Assembly: GCA_017465665.1 (NCBI GenBank)
Contig: JAFTVU010000030.1
Span: 1-64,000 of the forward strand
Source: Oscillospiraceae bacterium
Lineage (GTDB): Bacteria > Bacillota > Clostridia > Oscillospirales > Ruminococcaceae
Direction of reading: 5' to 3'
Length of the DNA stretch: 64,000 nucleotides
The notes under the pieces are model-generated. The model was not told where the DNA came from. It did no database searches and saw only the letters and a list, made by a program, of their open reading frames with translations. Below, one piece after another: positions 16,776 through 25,741 of the stretch. Position 1 is the stretch's first letter. Each line of letters opens with the position of its first letter. Position numbers and translations under genes: made by a program.

Positions 16776-18260
16776 ATGGCTTTGTTATTTCGCAGATTTG
16801 ATGTAATGATAGTAGGCACAGGTATATCAGGTATCTATGCCGCGCTCAATCTTGATCCGTCTCTCAGTATACTCATGCTCTCCAAAAAGGAGCTTACTCT
16901 GTGCAATTCCGCTCTGGCACAGGGCGGTGTAGCTGCCGTTATGGACAAGGATGATGACAGCTATGAGCTCCATATCAAGGATACCCTCATAGCAGGACAT
17001 TATGAGAACAACCTTGAAAACGTGCGTATCCTCGTTGAGCAGGGACCTACAGATGTCCAGAAGCTGCAGGACGTATACGGCGTTGAATTTGACCACAAGG
17101 ATGACGGAAGCATCTCTCTTACAAGAGAGGGCGGCCATTCACGCAGACGTATCGCACACCACAAGGATTCAACGGGATATGAAATAGAAACAAGCCTTAT
17201 CGAGCAGGTACAGAAGCTGAAGAATGTCACTGTTGTAAACAATTCAGTGCTGTGCCGTCTTGAGCGCAGGGACGATCTTTTCTTTGCTGATATCCTCTGC
17301 GGTGAGGAACACGAATATTACTGTGCAAACTCGGTCATACTCGCAACAGGCGGTATCGGCAGAGTGTACGATTTCACCACAAACTCTGCCATTGCTACGG
17401 GCGATGGCATCCAGTTCGCATATAATCTCGGTGCGGAGATCAAAAACCTCAGCTATGTGCAGTTCCACCCCACTGCTTATGCAGACAAGGAGAACAGAGA
17501 ATGCTTCCTCATATCCGAAGCGGTACGCGGTGAGGGTGCATATCTCCTCAACTGCAACAAGGAGCGCTTCATGCACAAGTATGAGCCTGAGCGCAAAGAG
17601 CTTGCGCCCCGTGACGTTGTATCCAAATGCATCATAGAGGAACAGAAGCTTACCGGAAGCTCTGAATTCTGGCTGGATATCTCCCACAAGGATCCTGAGT
17701 TTGTAAGGAGCCACTTCCCTATGATATACAACAAGGTCCTTGAAAAGGGCTATGACATGACAAAAGAGCCTATCCCGATATATCCGTGCCAGCATTACCT
17801 GATGGGCGGAATCAATGTAGACGGCAAGGGCGCTACAAATATAAAGGGTCTGTATGCGGCAGGCGAATGCTCGCACACAGGCGTACATGGCAAAAACAGA
17901 CTGGCAAGCAACTCGCTTCTGGAGGCGCTTGTATTCTCCCGACTTATTGCAGAGGATATCAATGCCAACGGTCATGCAGGCGGTGCGGAATTTGTCGATT
18001 ATTCCATGATATCCCCCGATGGCTTGCCACTTCCTAAGGGCATAAAGACAGAGGTACGCCATATAATGCAGAAAGCATACTTCATCCACCCCGATTATGC
18101 GGAGGCTGAAAAGGGTCTTGCCCGCATCACAGAGCTTAAAAATATGCTAGAACAGGGCAATTTCGCAATTAACGCTGCGTTTGTTGAAACAAAGTCACTT
18201 GTGACTGTTGCATACATAATACTTACAGAAGTTATGGAAAGAAAGGACAAAGAACAATGA
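16776..18260 (+). CDS. nadB: L-aspartate oxidase
   Basis: NadB is an FAD enzyme that oxidises aspartate to iminoaspartate, the first step of de novo NAD synthesis; in anaerobes fumarate can accept the electrons. The 494-residue protein has the dinucleotide fold VMIVGTGISGIYAAL (about 10-24), the ALAQGGVAAVMD region, the active-site REGGHSRRRIAHHKDSTG stretch (about 112-129), FHPTAY, and the C-terminal FAD motif AAGECSHTGVHGKNRLASNSLLE in parts (AAGECSHTGVHG, NRLASNS). The start is preceded by AAAGG. nadC overlaps its end by 4 bp. nadA is not in the window. Confidence 0.95.
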   Translation: MALLFRRFDVMIVGTGISGIYAALNLDPSLSILMLSKKELTLCNSALAQGGVAAVMDKDDDSYELHIKDTLIAGHYENNLENVRILVEQGPTDVQKLQDVYGVEFDHKDDGSISLTREGGHSRRRIAHHKDSTGYEIETSLIEQVQKLKNVTVVNNSVLCRLERRDDLFFADILCGEEHEYYCANSVILATGGIGRVYDFTTNSAIATGDGIQFAYNLGAEIKNLSYVQFHPTAYADKENRECFLISEAVRGEGAYLLNCNKERFMHKYEPERKELAPRDVVSKCIIEEQKLTGSSEFWLDISHKDPEFVRSHFPMIYNKVLEKGYDMTKEPIPIYPCQHYLMGGINVDGKGATNIKGLYAAGECSHTGVHGKNRLASNSLLEALVFSRLIAEDINANGHAGGAEFVDYSMISPDGLPLPKGIKTEVRHIMQKAYFIHPDYAEAEKGLARITELKNMLEQGNFAINAAFVETKSLVTVAYIILTEVMERKDKEQ

Positions 18261-19096
18261 TACTTCTCCCCTTTTACGTTGATGATATAATCAAGACCGC
18301 ACTCAACGAGGACATAAACTACATAGACAGCACCGCCGATCTGCTGATACCTGAGGACAGCATCTCCTCCGCGTATTTCGTGGCTAAGGCAAGCGGAGTT
18401 GTGGCAGGTCTTGAAGTTGCGCTGCGCGTATTCACCATCCTTGATCCCGATATGAAGATAGAATGCAGCTTCAAGGACGGCGATGAGGTAAAGAACGGCG
18501 ATATCATCGCAGAGTTCACAGGCCGCACAAGACTTATGCTCAAGGCTGAGAGGACCGCGCTGAACATCCTCCAGCACATGAGCGGGATCGCAACATATAC
18601 AAACAAGTGCGTAAAGCTTGTCGAGGGCACAAACGCTTCCATTGCGGATACAAGAAAGACTCTCCCGGGTCTGCGTGCACTTCAGAAGTACGCTGTTACC
18701 GCAGGCGGCGGACGTAATCACCGTTACAACCTCACTGACGCCGCTATGCTCAAGGATAACCACATAGACGCTTACGGCGGTATCACAGCGGCTGTCAATG
18801 CACTCAGAAAGAAAGCAGGACACATGCTCCAGATCGAAGTTGAAACACGCACCCTTGAAGAGGTACAGGAAGCAGTAAGCTGCGGCGTAAACGTAATTAT
18901 GCTGGATAACATGGATTGCCCCACTATGGCTGAGGCCGTGAAGCTCGTCAACGGCAGAGCAAAGCTCGAAGCCAGCGGAAACATCACACTTGACAACATC
19001 ACTGAGGTTGCAAAAACGGGTATCGATATCATCTCCCTCGGCGCACTTACTCACAGCGTTCAGGCATTTGATATATCAATGAAATTCAGAAGCTGA
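18257..19096 (+). CDS. nadC: Nicotinate-nucleotide pyrophosphorylase (quinolinate phosphoribosyltransferase)
   Basis: NadC converts quinolinate and PRPP to nicotinate mononucleotide with loss of CO2. The 279-residue protein has the family order: N-terminal helix-rich part with TALNEDINYIDSTADLLI, then AERTALNILQHMSGIAT (about 95-111), ADTRKTLPGLRALQKYAV (about 131-148, PRPP/quinolinate-binding Arg and Lys), GGGRNHRYNLTDAAMLKDNH (about 151-170), and IMLDNMD, LEASGNI, ISLGALTHS. The ATG sits inside the nadB stop (ATGA overlap), so translation is coupled. Confidence 0.96.
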   Translation: MILLPFYVDDIIKTALNEDINYIDSTADLLIPEDSISSAYFVAKASGVVAGLEVALRVFTILDPDMKIECSFKDGDEVKNGDIIAEFTGRTRLMLKAERTALNILQHMSGIATYTNKCVKLVEGTNASIADTRKTLPGLRALQKYAVTAGGGRNHRYNLTDAAMLKDNHIDAYGGITAAVNALRKKAGHMLQIEVETRTLEEVQEAVSCGVNVIMLDNMDCPTMAEAVKLVNGRAKLEASGNITLDNITEVAKTGIDIISLGALTHSVQAFDISMKFRS

Positions 19097-19140
19097 AAAC
19101 CGCGTTCCATTAAACAACCAATTATACGGAGGATAACGTC

Positions 19141-19554
19141 ATGCAAGTAAACTTCCATGAAAGCGTTGATGACGAGCTGCTGAAATATGCGGTGATCGTT
19201 GCGGTCTACAACAAAAGATACGTCTACTGTAAGCACAGAGAGCGCACCACATACGAAATACCGGGCGGTCACCGTGAAAACGGCGAGACCATTGAGGAAT
19301 GTGCGCGCCGTGAACTCAAAGAGGAAACAGGTGCAGTTAAATTCAAGCTGGAGCCTGTGTGCGTATACTCTGTAGAAAAGGACGGAGAGACCTCCTACGG
19401 TATGCTGTACTTTGCAAAAATACGCGAAACAGAGGTCGGACTTCACAGCGAGATAGAGCGCGTCTACTTCCTTGATGAACACCCCGTAAACCAGACTTAT
19501 CCTGAGATCCAGCCGCTGCTTGTTGAAGAAGTAAAGCGCAGAGGTCTTATCTGA
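19141..19554 (+). CDS. Nudix hydrolase
   Basis: Nudix enzymes hydrolyse nucleoside diphosphates linked to another group. The 137-residue protein carries a perfect Nudix box, GGHRENGETIEECARRELKE followed by ETG (about 41-63). Length and layout suit a YtkD/MutT-like or ADP-ribose/NAD-related pyrophosphatase. It lies 44 bp after nadC with AGGAGG-type GGAGGA before the ATG, probably in the same transcript, so a role in NAD turnover or sanitising oxidised nucleotides is plausible. The substrate cannot be assigned from sequence. Confidence 0.88.
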   Translation: MQVNFHESVDDELLKYAVIVAVYNKRYVYCKHRERTTYEIPGGHRENGETIEECARRELKEETGAVKFKLEPVCVYSVEKDGETSYGMLYFAKIRETEVGLHSEIERVYFLDEHPVNQTYPEIQPLLVEEVKRRGLI

Positions 19555-19600
19555 CAGATATATAATAATATAAAAGAACAAAGAAAAGAGGGCTATTCCA

Positions 19601-20731
19601 ATGGATAACTCCATGCACTGGGCAAGCGTCTGGGGAAATGCTATCTCCATAGGCGAAAACCGCCCCGAAAGCTACAACAAGAATCTCACATTCCGATATC
19701 CGATATACTCGCAGTTCGGTGGTAAGGCCGTGCGCCTTACATTCGATAACTACTGCGGCACTGAGGATGTTTCCTTTGACAAGGTAACTGTATTTATAAA
19801 CGGTAAGTTCTATCCCGTTACATTCGGCGGGGATCGCAAGGTGACTATACCTGCGGAGAAAAATGCCGTATCAGATGAGCTTCCCTGCGAGATACTTCCG
19901 CAGACGCTCATCATCGTCAGCTTCTATTTTGAGGATTTCACCCAGCTGCGCTCCGCGGTCTACACCAGCGGTCCACTTACTGAGGGCATCTACGCTATAG
20001 GCGATCAGACAGAGGTGGATCTCATACCGCAGGATATCGCACGCAGCACGAATATCATCTATTTCCTCAGCAATGTTTCAGTGCTGACAGAATACGAAAA
20101 CCGCACCATCGTCTGCTACGGTGATTCCATCACCGCACAGGACTGGCCTGAGTATCTCACATTACGCTGCAACCGTGAGGAAAAGCTGCATACCGCCGTT
20201 ATCAGACGTGCTGCAAGCGGCACCAGAATGCTGCGTGAATACAACTGCATCACCTACGAATCCTACGGCATGAAAGGCAGCAAGCGCTTTGAGCATGAAG
20301 TGCCCACAGACGGCGCTGATACGGTCATCATCCAGCACGGAATAAACGACATCATCCACCCTGTCGGTACGGAGGTCAACCCGTTCCGCCCGATGAGCGA
20401 TCTCCCCACCGTTGACGAGCTTATCGACTGCATGAAGTACTATATCTCCCTTGCACGCAGCTACGGCTATAAGGTATATGTGGGAACGCTCCTCCCGATA
20501 GAGGGCTGGCGCACATACGCGCCTTTCCGTGAGGTGATACGCTCCGAGTTCAACGAATGGATACGCACTACAGACCTGATAGACGGATGCATCGATTTCG
20601 ATCTTGCTGTGCGCGATCCTGAACGTCCTGAACGCTTCCTGCCCATTTACGACAGCGGCGATCACCTGCACCCCAGCAAGGCTGGCTACAAGCGCATGGC
20701 GGATATCGTTCCCGCAGAGCTGCTTAAATAA
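19601..20731 (+). CDS. SGNH/GDSL-family esterase
   Basis: This 376-residue protein has an N-terminal beta-sandwich-like domain (about 1-165), as in two-domain carbohydrate esterases, and a C-terminal SGNH hydrolase domain. The catalytic serine lies in CYGDSITAQDW (about 171-181), the Gly/Asn oxyanion block in IIQHGINDI (about 242-250), and the Asp-His pair in DSGDHLHPSKAGY (about 353-365). No signal peptide is present, so it likely deacetylates or de-esterifies sugars inside the cell. Sugar acetylesterase is the best guess; other acyl substrates are possible. A hairpin terminator follows at once. Confidence 0.85.
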   Translation: MDNSMHWASVWGNAISIGENRPESYNKNLTFRYPIYSQFGGKAVRLTFDNYCGTEDVSFDKVTVFINGKFYPVTFGGDRKVTIPAEKNAVSDELPCEILPQTLIIVSFYFEDFTQLRSAVYTSGPLTEGIYAIGDQTEVDLIPQDIARSTNIIYFLSNVSVLTEYENRTIVCYGDSITAQDWPEYLTLRCNREEKLHTAVIRRAASGTRMLREYNCITYESYGMKGSKRFEHEVPTDGADTVIIQHGINDIIHPVGTEVNPFRPMSDLPTVDELIDCMKYYISLARSYGYKVYVGTLLPIEGWRTYAPFREVIRSEFNEWIRTTDLIDGCIDFDLAVRDPERPERFLPIYDSGDHLHPSKAGYKRMADIVPAELLK

Positions 20732-20743
20732 GAATACTGCATG

Positions 20744-20779
20744 TCCCTCCCGCATAAGCTGTTGTGGGAGGGATATTTC
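20744..20779 (+). terminator. Hairpin after SGNH gene; 3' arm is also a ribosome binding site
   Basis: TCCCTCCC (20744-20751) pairs with GGGAGGGA (20766-20773), followed by TATTTC. The GGGAGGG arm sits 7 bases before the ATG at 20780. Confidence 0.6.
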
Positions 20780-20962
20780 ATGCTATACAACAGCCTGCAT
20801 CATCTTATACAACGCAGCTCATCCTCGCGCGAGTTCTTTCATTCTCTGCCTGTGGATATCCGAAAGCTGCTGCACAAGGACAATTTCCACATCCACACCC
20901 AGCTTGATCTTCGGCGTAAGGCAGAGTTAGCTGAACAGCTGCGGAAAAAGAAGCTGATATAA
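20780..20962 (+). CDS. Small basic protein, unknown
   Basis: This 60-residue ORF, MLYNSLHHLIQRSSSSREFF onward, has a helical, basic C terminus (LRRKAELAEQLRKKKLI). GGGAGGG lies 7 bases before the ATG, inside the preceding hairpin. The composition (His-, Arg-, Lys-rich, no membrane segment) suits a small cytosolic, perhaps nucleic acid-binding protein. I know no family for it. It might be a chance ORF, but the good ribosome binding site and gene-like amino acid use favour a real gene. Confidence 0.55.
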   Translation: MLYNSLHHLIQRSSSSREFFHSLPVDIRKLLHKDNFHIHTQLDLRRKAELAEQLRKKKLI

Positions 20963-20993
20963 AATCATAGCGCTTATATTATCAACAAAATGC

Positions 20994-21022
20994 TTGTAAT
21001 ATCTGTCCGAGTATGGTAAAAT
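20994..21022 (+). promoter_or_regulatory. Promoter of zinc-ribbon membrane protein gene
   Basis: TTGTAA (20994-20999), 17 bp, TAAAAT (21017-21022), with extended TGG before the -10 box. Confidence 0.65.
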
Positions 21023-21058
21023 AGGTATATATTTATCATACGAAACGGAGGATACAAT

Positions 21059-22504
21059 ATGGTCTGTCCCGCCTGTAAAAAACAGATACAGGATGATTCG
21101 GTATTCTGCACCTACTGCGGTGCGGATGTGGACGATGAGCCATCCGTGAAGAAGATATCGCTGATATGCAGCAGCTGCGGCGGCACGCTGAGCACAGATG
21201 ACGAAAGCACTGTACTGGTATGTCCGTACTGCGGCGCAAAGGAGCTTATCGTGGATGACGCAGCCGTGGCAATAGAGCGTATCAGAAGCTCCGCACACAG
21301 GGATATCGAATTAGAACGTATACGCAGCGCAGAAAGGATCGCGGCAAAGCAGGAGCGTCACGCTCAGGCGGCGGTGTTCAGAAAAAGTGCCGCTTCCATA
21401 CTGCTGATACTGCTGCTGATCGCCGCAGTAGTGATAGCCTGCATAATGTTCGTAAATTCACACGTTGCGGCAGGTATATTCTCACTGCTGACCGCCATAC
21501 TTGCAGGAACTGCCTGGTGCATGGGTATGCAGCTTATCAGGATAAAGCACACAAACCTCCACCTGCTTACAGCAATAGTAGCCGCAGTAATGATGATCCC
21601 TGCCTTTGTTTCCTGTGCCGCAGACAGCCTGCCCACACTCAGCTGGGACGTCGTGTTCCTGCGCGAGATGCTCCCCGAGCCTGCTTCAATGCGGTGCAAA
21701 GTATACTCAAACAATGACAGCGAGCTGTTTATAGATGTGCATGGTTATTCGGAGGATGAGTACTACCGCTACATAAACGCCTGCAAGGAAATGGGCTATG
21801 AAGCCATAACAGATGAGTACGCGTACTCCTTTCACGCTTTCAACGCAGACGGCTATGAAGCGGATATCGGCTACGACCGTCACCGCAGAGTGATGAACCT
21901 GCGTATCGAAGCGCCCGTCAAGCTGCTGCCGCTTAACTGGAACGAACACAGGATATCCGAAACGCTCCCTGTTCCCCGATCTGAGCAGGGCGAGTTCATC
22001 TCAGAGCATTCCAAAAGAACAGATGTCATTGCAGGCGGTATCACACAGACACAGTTTACCGATTACAGAAAGCAATGTGAGGAGCTGGGCTTTATCATAG
22101 ACGCTGTACGGGACGGTGACAGATACACCGCATTCAATGAGGAGGGCTACAAGCTTGAGCTGATATATACAGCAGGCAGCAGAGAGCTTGAGATCATTCT
22201 GGAGGACCCGATGGAGTTCACCGAAATGAGCTGGCCCGATTATGGCATAGGCGCATTGCTGCCTGCTCCGCCGTCTGAAAGGATATGCCCCGAAAGCTCC
22301 TCCGACTGGATATACTCAGCTTATGTTGACGGCATATCAAAGGAGCAGTACAGCAGCTACATAGAGGAATGTATAGCGGCAGGCTTTGACAGAGATATCG
22401 GGCGGTACGGCAACAGCTTCTGGGCTGAAAACAGAAGCGGCGACAGTATCAGTATCGAATATAAAGGCAATAACATCATCTATATCTCGATATATGGTGA
22501 TTGA
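21059..22504 (+). CDS. Zinc-ribbon membrane protein with three repeat domains (DUF6591-like)
   Basis: This 481-residue protein begins with two zinc ribbons: CPACKK with CTYCG (residues about 3-20), and CSSCGG with CPYCGA (about 38-60). A basic coiled segment and four hydrophobic segments (about 104-180) follow. The rest is three copies of a domain of about 90 residues, each opening with a W-x-x-x-x-x-x-x-LP-x-P pattern: WDVVFLREMLPEP, WNEHRISETLPVP, WPDYGIGALLPAP. This layout resembles DUF6591-type domains found in gut Clostridia. Function unknown; the repeats are probably extracytoplasmic. AGGATA/GGAGG precedes the ATG. It stands alone between its promoter and a bidirectional terminator. Confidence 0.85.
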   Translation: MVCPACKKQIQDDSVFCTYCGADVDDEPSVKKISLICSSCGGTLSTDDESTVLVCPYCGAKELIVDDAAVAIERIRSSAHRDIELERIRSAERIAAKQERHAQAAVFRKSAASILLILLLIAAVVIACIMFVNSHVAAGIFSLLTAILAGTAWCMGMQLIRIKHTNLHLLTAIVAAVMMIPAFVSCAADSLPTLSWDVVFLREMLPEPASMRCKVYSNNDSELFIDVHGYSEDEYYRYINACKEMGYEAITDEYAYSFHAFNADGYEADIGYDRHRRVMNLRIEAPVKLLPLNWNEHRISETLPVPRSEQGEFISEHSKRTDVIAGGITQTQFTDYRKQCEELGFIIDAVRDGDRYTAFNEEGYKLELIYTAGSRELEIILEDPMEFTEMSWPDYGIGALLPAPPSERICPESSSDWIYSAYVDGISKEQYSSYIEECIAAGFDRDIGRYGNSFWAENRSGDSISIEYKGNNIIYISIYGD

Positions 22505-22525
22505 CAGATAACCATTGCAAGCAGC

Positions 22526-22558
22526 AGAGGCGGACAATATGTCCGCCTCTTTTATTTT
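22526..22558 (+). terminator. Bidirectional terminator between convergent genes
   Basis: AGAGGCGGACA (22526-22536) pairs perfectly with TGTCCGCCTCT (22540-22550), followed by TTTATTTT on the plus strand. The minus-strand side is poorer in T. Confidence 0.92.
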
Positions 22559-22569
22559 GATAAAACTAT

Positions 22570-23487
22570 TCATTCTGCAGTATCAAATACTATACTGATA
22601 TCCAGCTTATTATCTCTGATGTTAGCTTGTACAGCGGCATTCTGCTTTTCTGCAAGCAGTTTAACTATGTACAGACCCAGACCTGCGCCGCTGCCGTTTC
22701 TTGCCTTATCTCCACGGTAAGTCCGCTCAAACAGGCGATCCGTATCAAGGCTTTCATCAGGACGAAGCTCGTTGCTGAATGAAAGCACTGTCTTATCCCC
22801 TTTTAGGCTCAGCGAAAGCTCAAAGCTGCTTCTTGCGTGCTTCAGGATATTGTTAAGCAGATTGCTTAGCATCCTTTGAAGCATACTTTCATCTGCCATG
22901 ACATACATACTTTTTTCGGGAAGCAGTATATCAGGCTCGATCCCCCTGCAGCGGATAACAGCCTCACTGTCAAGGATGAACTCCACCAGCAGAGAGGTGA
23001 GGTCGATCCGGCTGAGCCGTACTGCACCGCTGTCGCTCTCCAGAACTGAAAGCTCAAAAAACTCATCCGCCATCTGCTTCATTGCATCGGTCTTATCAAT
23101 GCAAACACGAAGATACTCGCAGCCCTTTTCGGAGAGCTGCTCACTTGCTTCAAGCATCTGCAGATTGCCCTTTATTACTGTAAGCGGCGTTCTGAGATCG
23201 TGCGCTATATCCGATACCGACTGCTTCATTGAACGCTCGACCTGCTCCGTCCTGAATTTGAGCTGCTTCTGGTGCTCCAGATTTTTGTTCATCTCCGTAG
23301 CAAGCGCAGTGACCGAATTATCCGCAAGCGATACGGTAAGCTGCCTGTTATAGCTGCTCTGCGTAGTCAGAGGGAGCTCCTCCCTGATGCTGCGAAGCTG
23401 CTTTTTGATAATGCAAAGCCTGAATATAAGCACCGCACACAATACCGCAAGAACAAAGCACGCACCGCATAATATCCAGAGGCTCAT
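22570..23487 (-). CDS. Sensor histidine kinase
   Basis: This 305-residue membrane kinase has one clear N-terminal membrane segment (WILCGACFVLAVLCAVLIF) and almost no extracytoplasmic part. It therefore probably senses through the membrane, a partner protein or a cytosolic signal. The HisKA motif SVSDIAHDLRTPLT carries the phosphorylated His (about 95). HATPase_c shows the N box MLSNLLNNILKHA and the G box GSGAGLGLYIVKLLAEK. Its start overlaps the response regulator stop by 4 bp. No bacitracin-type ABC transporter or other target lies adjacent, unlike many small intramembrane-sensing kinases. Confidence 0.93.
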   Translation of the reverse strand: MSLWILCGACFVLAVLCAVLIFRLCIIKKQLRSIREELPLTTQSSYNRQLTVSLADNSVTALATEMNKNLEHQKQLKFRTEQVERSMKQSVSDIAHDLRTPLTVIKGNLQMLEASEQLSEKGCEYLRVCIDKTDAMKQMADEFFELSVLESDSGAVRLSRIDLTSLLVEFILDSEAVIRCRGIEPDILLPEKSMYVMADESMLQRMLSNLLNNILKHARSSFELSLSLKGDKTVLSFSNELRPDESLDTDRLFERTYRGDKARNGSGAGLGLYIVKLLAEKQNAAVQANIRDNKLDISIVFDTAE

Positions 23488-24167
23488 TCCTGCTCCTCCT
23501 TTAATCTATAGCCAATTCCCCAGACAGTTTCAATGAAATCCTTGCCCGAAGCCTTTTTCAGCTTGCTCCTGAGATTACTGAGATGTACATTGATGGTGTT
23601 ATCCTCATAATAATATGTATCATTCCATACGGATTCATAAAGATTAGCCTTTGAATATACCTTTTTGGGGTGCTCCATGAACAGCTTAAGCAGCATAAGC
23701 TCCTTTGCAGTAAGAGCCACCGTTTCACCATTGTATGTCACGCTCTTTTCTGCGGTATTGAGTACCAATCCGCCACACTCGAGCATATCAGGGGCTTCTG
23801 TTGTACCGCTCCTGCGAAGCACTACCTCGATACGCACCAATACTTCATTCAGATCGAACGGCTTCAGGATATAATCATCAGCACCCAAACGAAGCACCTC
23901 AAGACGTGTTTCGAGCATAGAGCGCGCAGAAAGCACTATAACAGGCACATCGGAATAACCGCGCAGCTCCCTGATAAGCTGCTCACCGCTCTTCTTCGGC
24001 AGCATAAGATCCATCAGAACTATATCGTAATCCTGCTTTTTCAGAAGCAGCGAGGCATTGTTACCATCTGCCGCTGTAATGGTTTCGCAGCCGTTATTTT
24101 CAAGAAAAGAGGACAGCAATTCGCTTATCTGAGCATCATCCTCAACAATAAGTATCCTGTGCTTCAT
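23484..24167 (-). CDS. OmpR/PhoB-family response regulator
   Basis: This 227-residue regulator has a receiver domain with acidic pocket VEDD, phospho-Asp in DIVLMDLMLP (about 52) and the Lys of ILKPFD. A winged-helix DNA-binding domain follows (ALTAKELMLLKLFMEHP, NTINVHLSNLRSKL, IETVWGIGYRL). An in-frame GTG lies at 24179. The AAGGTGGG site is right-spaced for the ATG at 24167, which I use. It is the first gene of a two-gene operon with the kinase. OmpR-type proteins bind direct repeats spaced about 11 bp, the pattern seen at 36177-36218, but a link is only conjecture. Confidence 0.94.
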   Translation of the reverse strand: MKHRILIVEDDAQISELLSSFLENNGCETITAADGNNASLLLKKQDYDIVLMDLMLPKKSGEQLIRELRGYSDVPVIVLSARSMLETRLEVLRLGADDYILKPFDLNEVLVRIEVVLRRSGTTEAPDMLECGGLVLNTAEKSVTYNGETVALTAKELMLLKLFMEHPKKVYSKANLYESVWNDTYYYEDNTINVHLSNLRSKLKKASGKDFIETVWGIGYRLKEEQE

Positions 24168-24242
24168 ACTCTCACCCACCTTTTATCTAACATAACAAGT
24201 ATAACACAACGATGATACAAAGTCAAATCCAAAAGAAAGATA

Positions 24243-24286
24243 TGCAAAGAAAAAGCGGCTTCTGACAGTAACATCAAAAGCCGCTT
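24243..24286 (-). terminator. gatB terminator
   Basis: On the minus strand AAGCGGCTT (24286-24278) pairs with AAGCCGCTT (24261-24253), followed by TTTCTTTG. It ends the aspS-gatCAB operon. Confidence 0.9.
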
Positions 24287-24298
24287 TGAACTTAATAA

Positions 24299-25741
24299 TT
24301 ATGCCTCGTTGATAGCCTTGATAAGAAGCTCTCTCAGAGTATCGGGAGAGCAGTTGCCCTTGAGCTGCTTCATGCACTTGCCGAACAGCGCCATAAGAGC
24401 CTTTTCCTTACCGCTCTTATAGTCGTTAACGGAGCGTGTATCCTCAGCCACTACAGCCTTGATAACAGCCTCGATAGCGCCTGTATCGTTGGATACGATG
24501 AAGTTGTTATCCTTAGCGTACTGCTCAACATCAGCGATATCCTCATCAAACATAACGGTAAGGATCTTCTTTGCGTTACCGCGCTGTACCTTGCCCTCCT
24601 GAACGAGCTTTATCAGCTTGCCGAGAGCTGTACCGTCAACTGTCAGATCATCTGCGATCATCTGCTTCTTGTTGAGGATGTTCATGCAATCGGAAATGAG
24701 CCAGTTTGCTACTTCCTTAGCCTGTCCGCACTCAGCGTATGCAGCCTCGAAGCAATCGCAAAGTGCTCTGCTCTGAGTGAGCTGCTCAGCGTCGTATTCG
24801 GTGATGCCAAGCTCGTTTATGTAGCGCTCTTTCTTCACTGCGGGAAGCTCAGGCAGGGAGCTCTTGATGCGATCAAACCACTCGTCATCGATAACGATAG
24901 GCATGATGTTGGGATCGGGGAAGTAACGGTAATCGCCTGCTGTTTCCTTGTTACGCATTGCGTAGCTCTTACCCTTGATATCATCCCAGCGGCGTGTTTC
25001 CTGAACGAGCACCTCTGTACCGTTCTCAAGTGCGTCAATGTGACGTGCGGTCTCGTACTCGATAGCGCGTGTGATAGCGGAAATGGAGTTCATGTTCTTC
25101 ATCTCGGTACGAACACCCAGCTTATCGCTGCCCTCCTCACGAACGGAAAGGTTAACGTCGCAGCGCATGGAGCCCTGCTCCATACGGCAGCCTGATACCT
25201 TTGCAAATCTCAGCAGAGAACGCAGCTGCTCAAGGTAAGCAACTACCTCCTCAGCACTGGAAAGATCGGGCTGGGATACTATCTCGCACAGCGGAACGCT
25301 GGTACGGTTGAAGTCGACGAGGGTGGTATCTGTCCAGTCGTCATGAACGAGCTTACCTGCGTCCTCCTCCATGTGGATCTGCTTGATGCGGATATTCTTC
25401 TTGCCTGCGCTGGTCTCGATCGGCACATATCCATTCACTGCCACGGGGCTGAACCACTGTGTAGTCTGGTAGGAGCAAGGAAGATCGGGATAGTAGTAGG
25501 ACTTCTTGTCAAAGGTTGTAACGCGGTTGATATCACAGTTCAGCATAAGACCTGCTGTCATGCCGAGATCAACAACGTGCTTGTTTACGATGGGGAGCAT
25601 ACCTGGCATACCGCAGCACGCAGGGCATACATGGTCGTTCTGCTCGCCGCCGAACTTAGCGGAGCAGGAGCAGAATATCTTGGACTCGGTGGCAAGCTCG
25701 ATATGAACTTCAAGACCGATGACGGTTTCGTACTTCTTCAT
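24299..25741 (-). CDS. gatB: Asp/Glu-tRNA amidotransferase subunit B
   Basis: GatB binds misacylated Asp-tRNAAsn or Glu-tRNAGln, phosphorylates the side chain with ATP and transfers ammonia to it. The 480-residue length is normal. IGLEVHIEL holds the metal-binding Glu/His. The zinc cysteines are C24, C26, C39 and C42 (CSC and CPAC). HMEEDAGKL and VPLCEIVSQPDL are the usual catalytic-cradle stretches. RRWDDIKGKSYAMRNKE and DYRYFPDPN follow, and a helical tail/YqeY domain closes the protein. It appears fully intact, in contrast to GatA. The stop and start of gatA/gatB share one base (TAATG). Confidence 0.96.
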   Translation of the reverse strand: MKKYETVIGLEVHIELATESKIFCSCSAKFGGEQNDHVCPACCGMPGMLPIVNKHVVDLGMTAGLMLNCDINRVTTFDKKSYYYPDLPCSYQTTQWFSPVAVNGYVPIETSAGKKNIRIKQIHMEEDAGKLVHDDWTDTTLVDFNRTSVPLCEIVSQPDLSSAEEVVAYLEQLRSLLRFAKVSGCRMEQGSMRCDVNLSVREEGSDKLGVRTEMKNMNSISAITRAIEYETARHIDALENGTEVLVQETRRWDDIKGKSYAMRNKETAGDYRYFPDPNIMPIVIDDEWFDRIKSSLPELPAVKKERYINELGITEYDAEQLTQSRALCDCFEAAYAECGQAKEVANWLISDCMNILNKKQMIADDLTVDGTALGKLIKLVQEGKVQRGNAKKILTVMFDEDIADVEQYAKDNNFIVSNDTGAIEAVIKAVVAEDTRSVNDYKSGKEKALMALFGKCMKQLKGNCSPDTLRELLIKAINEA

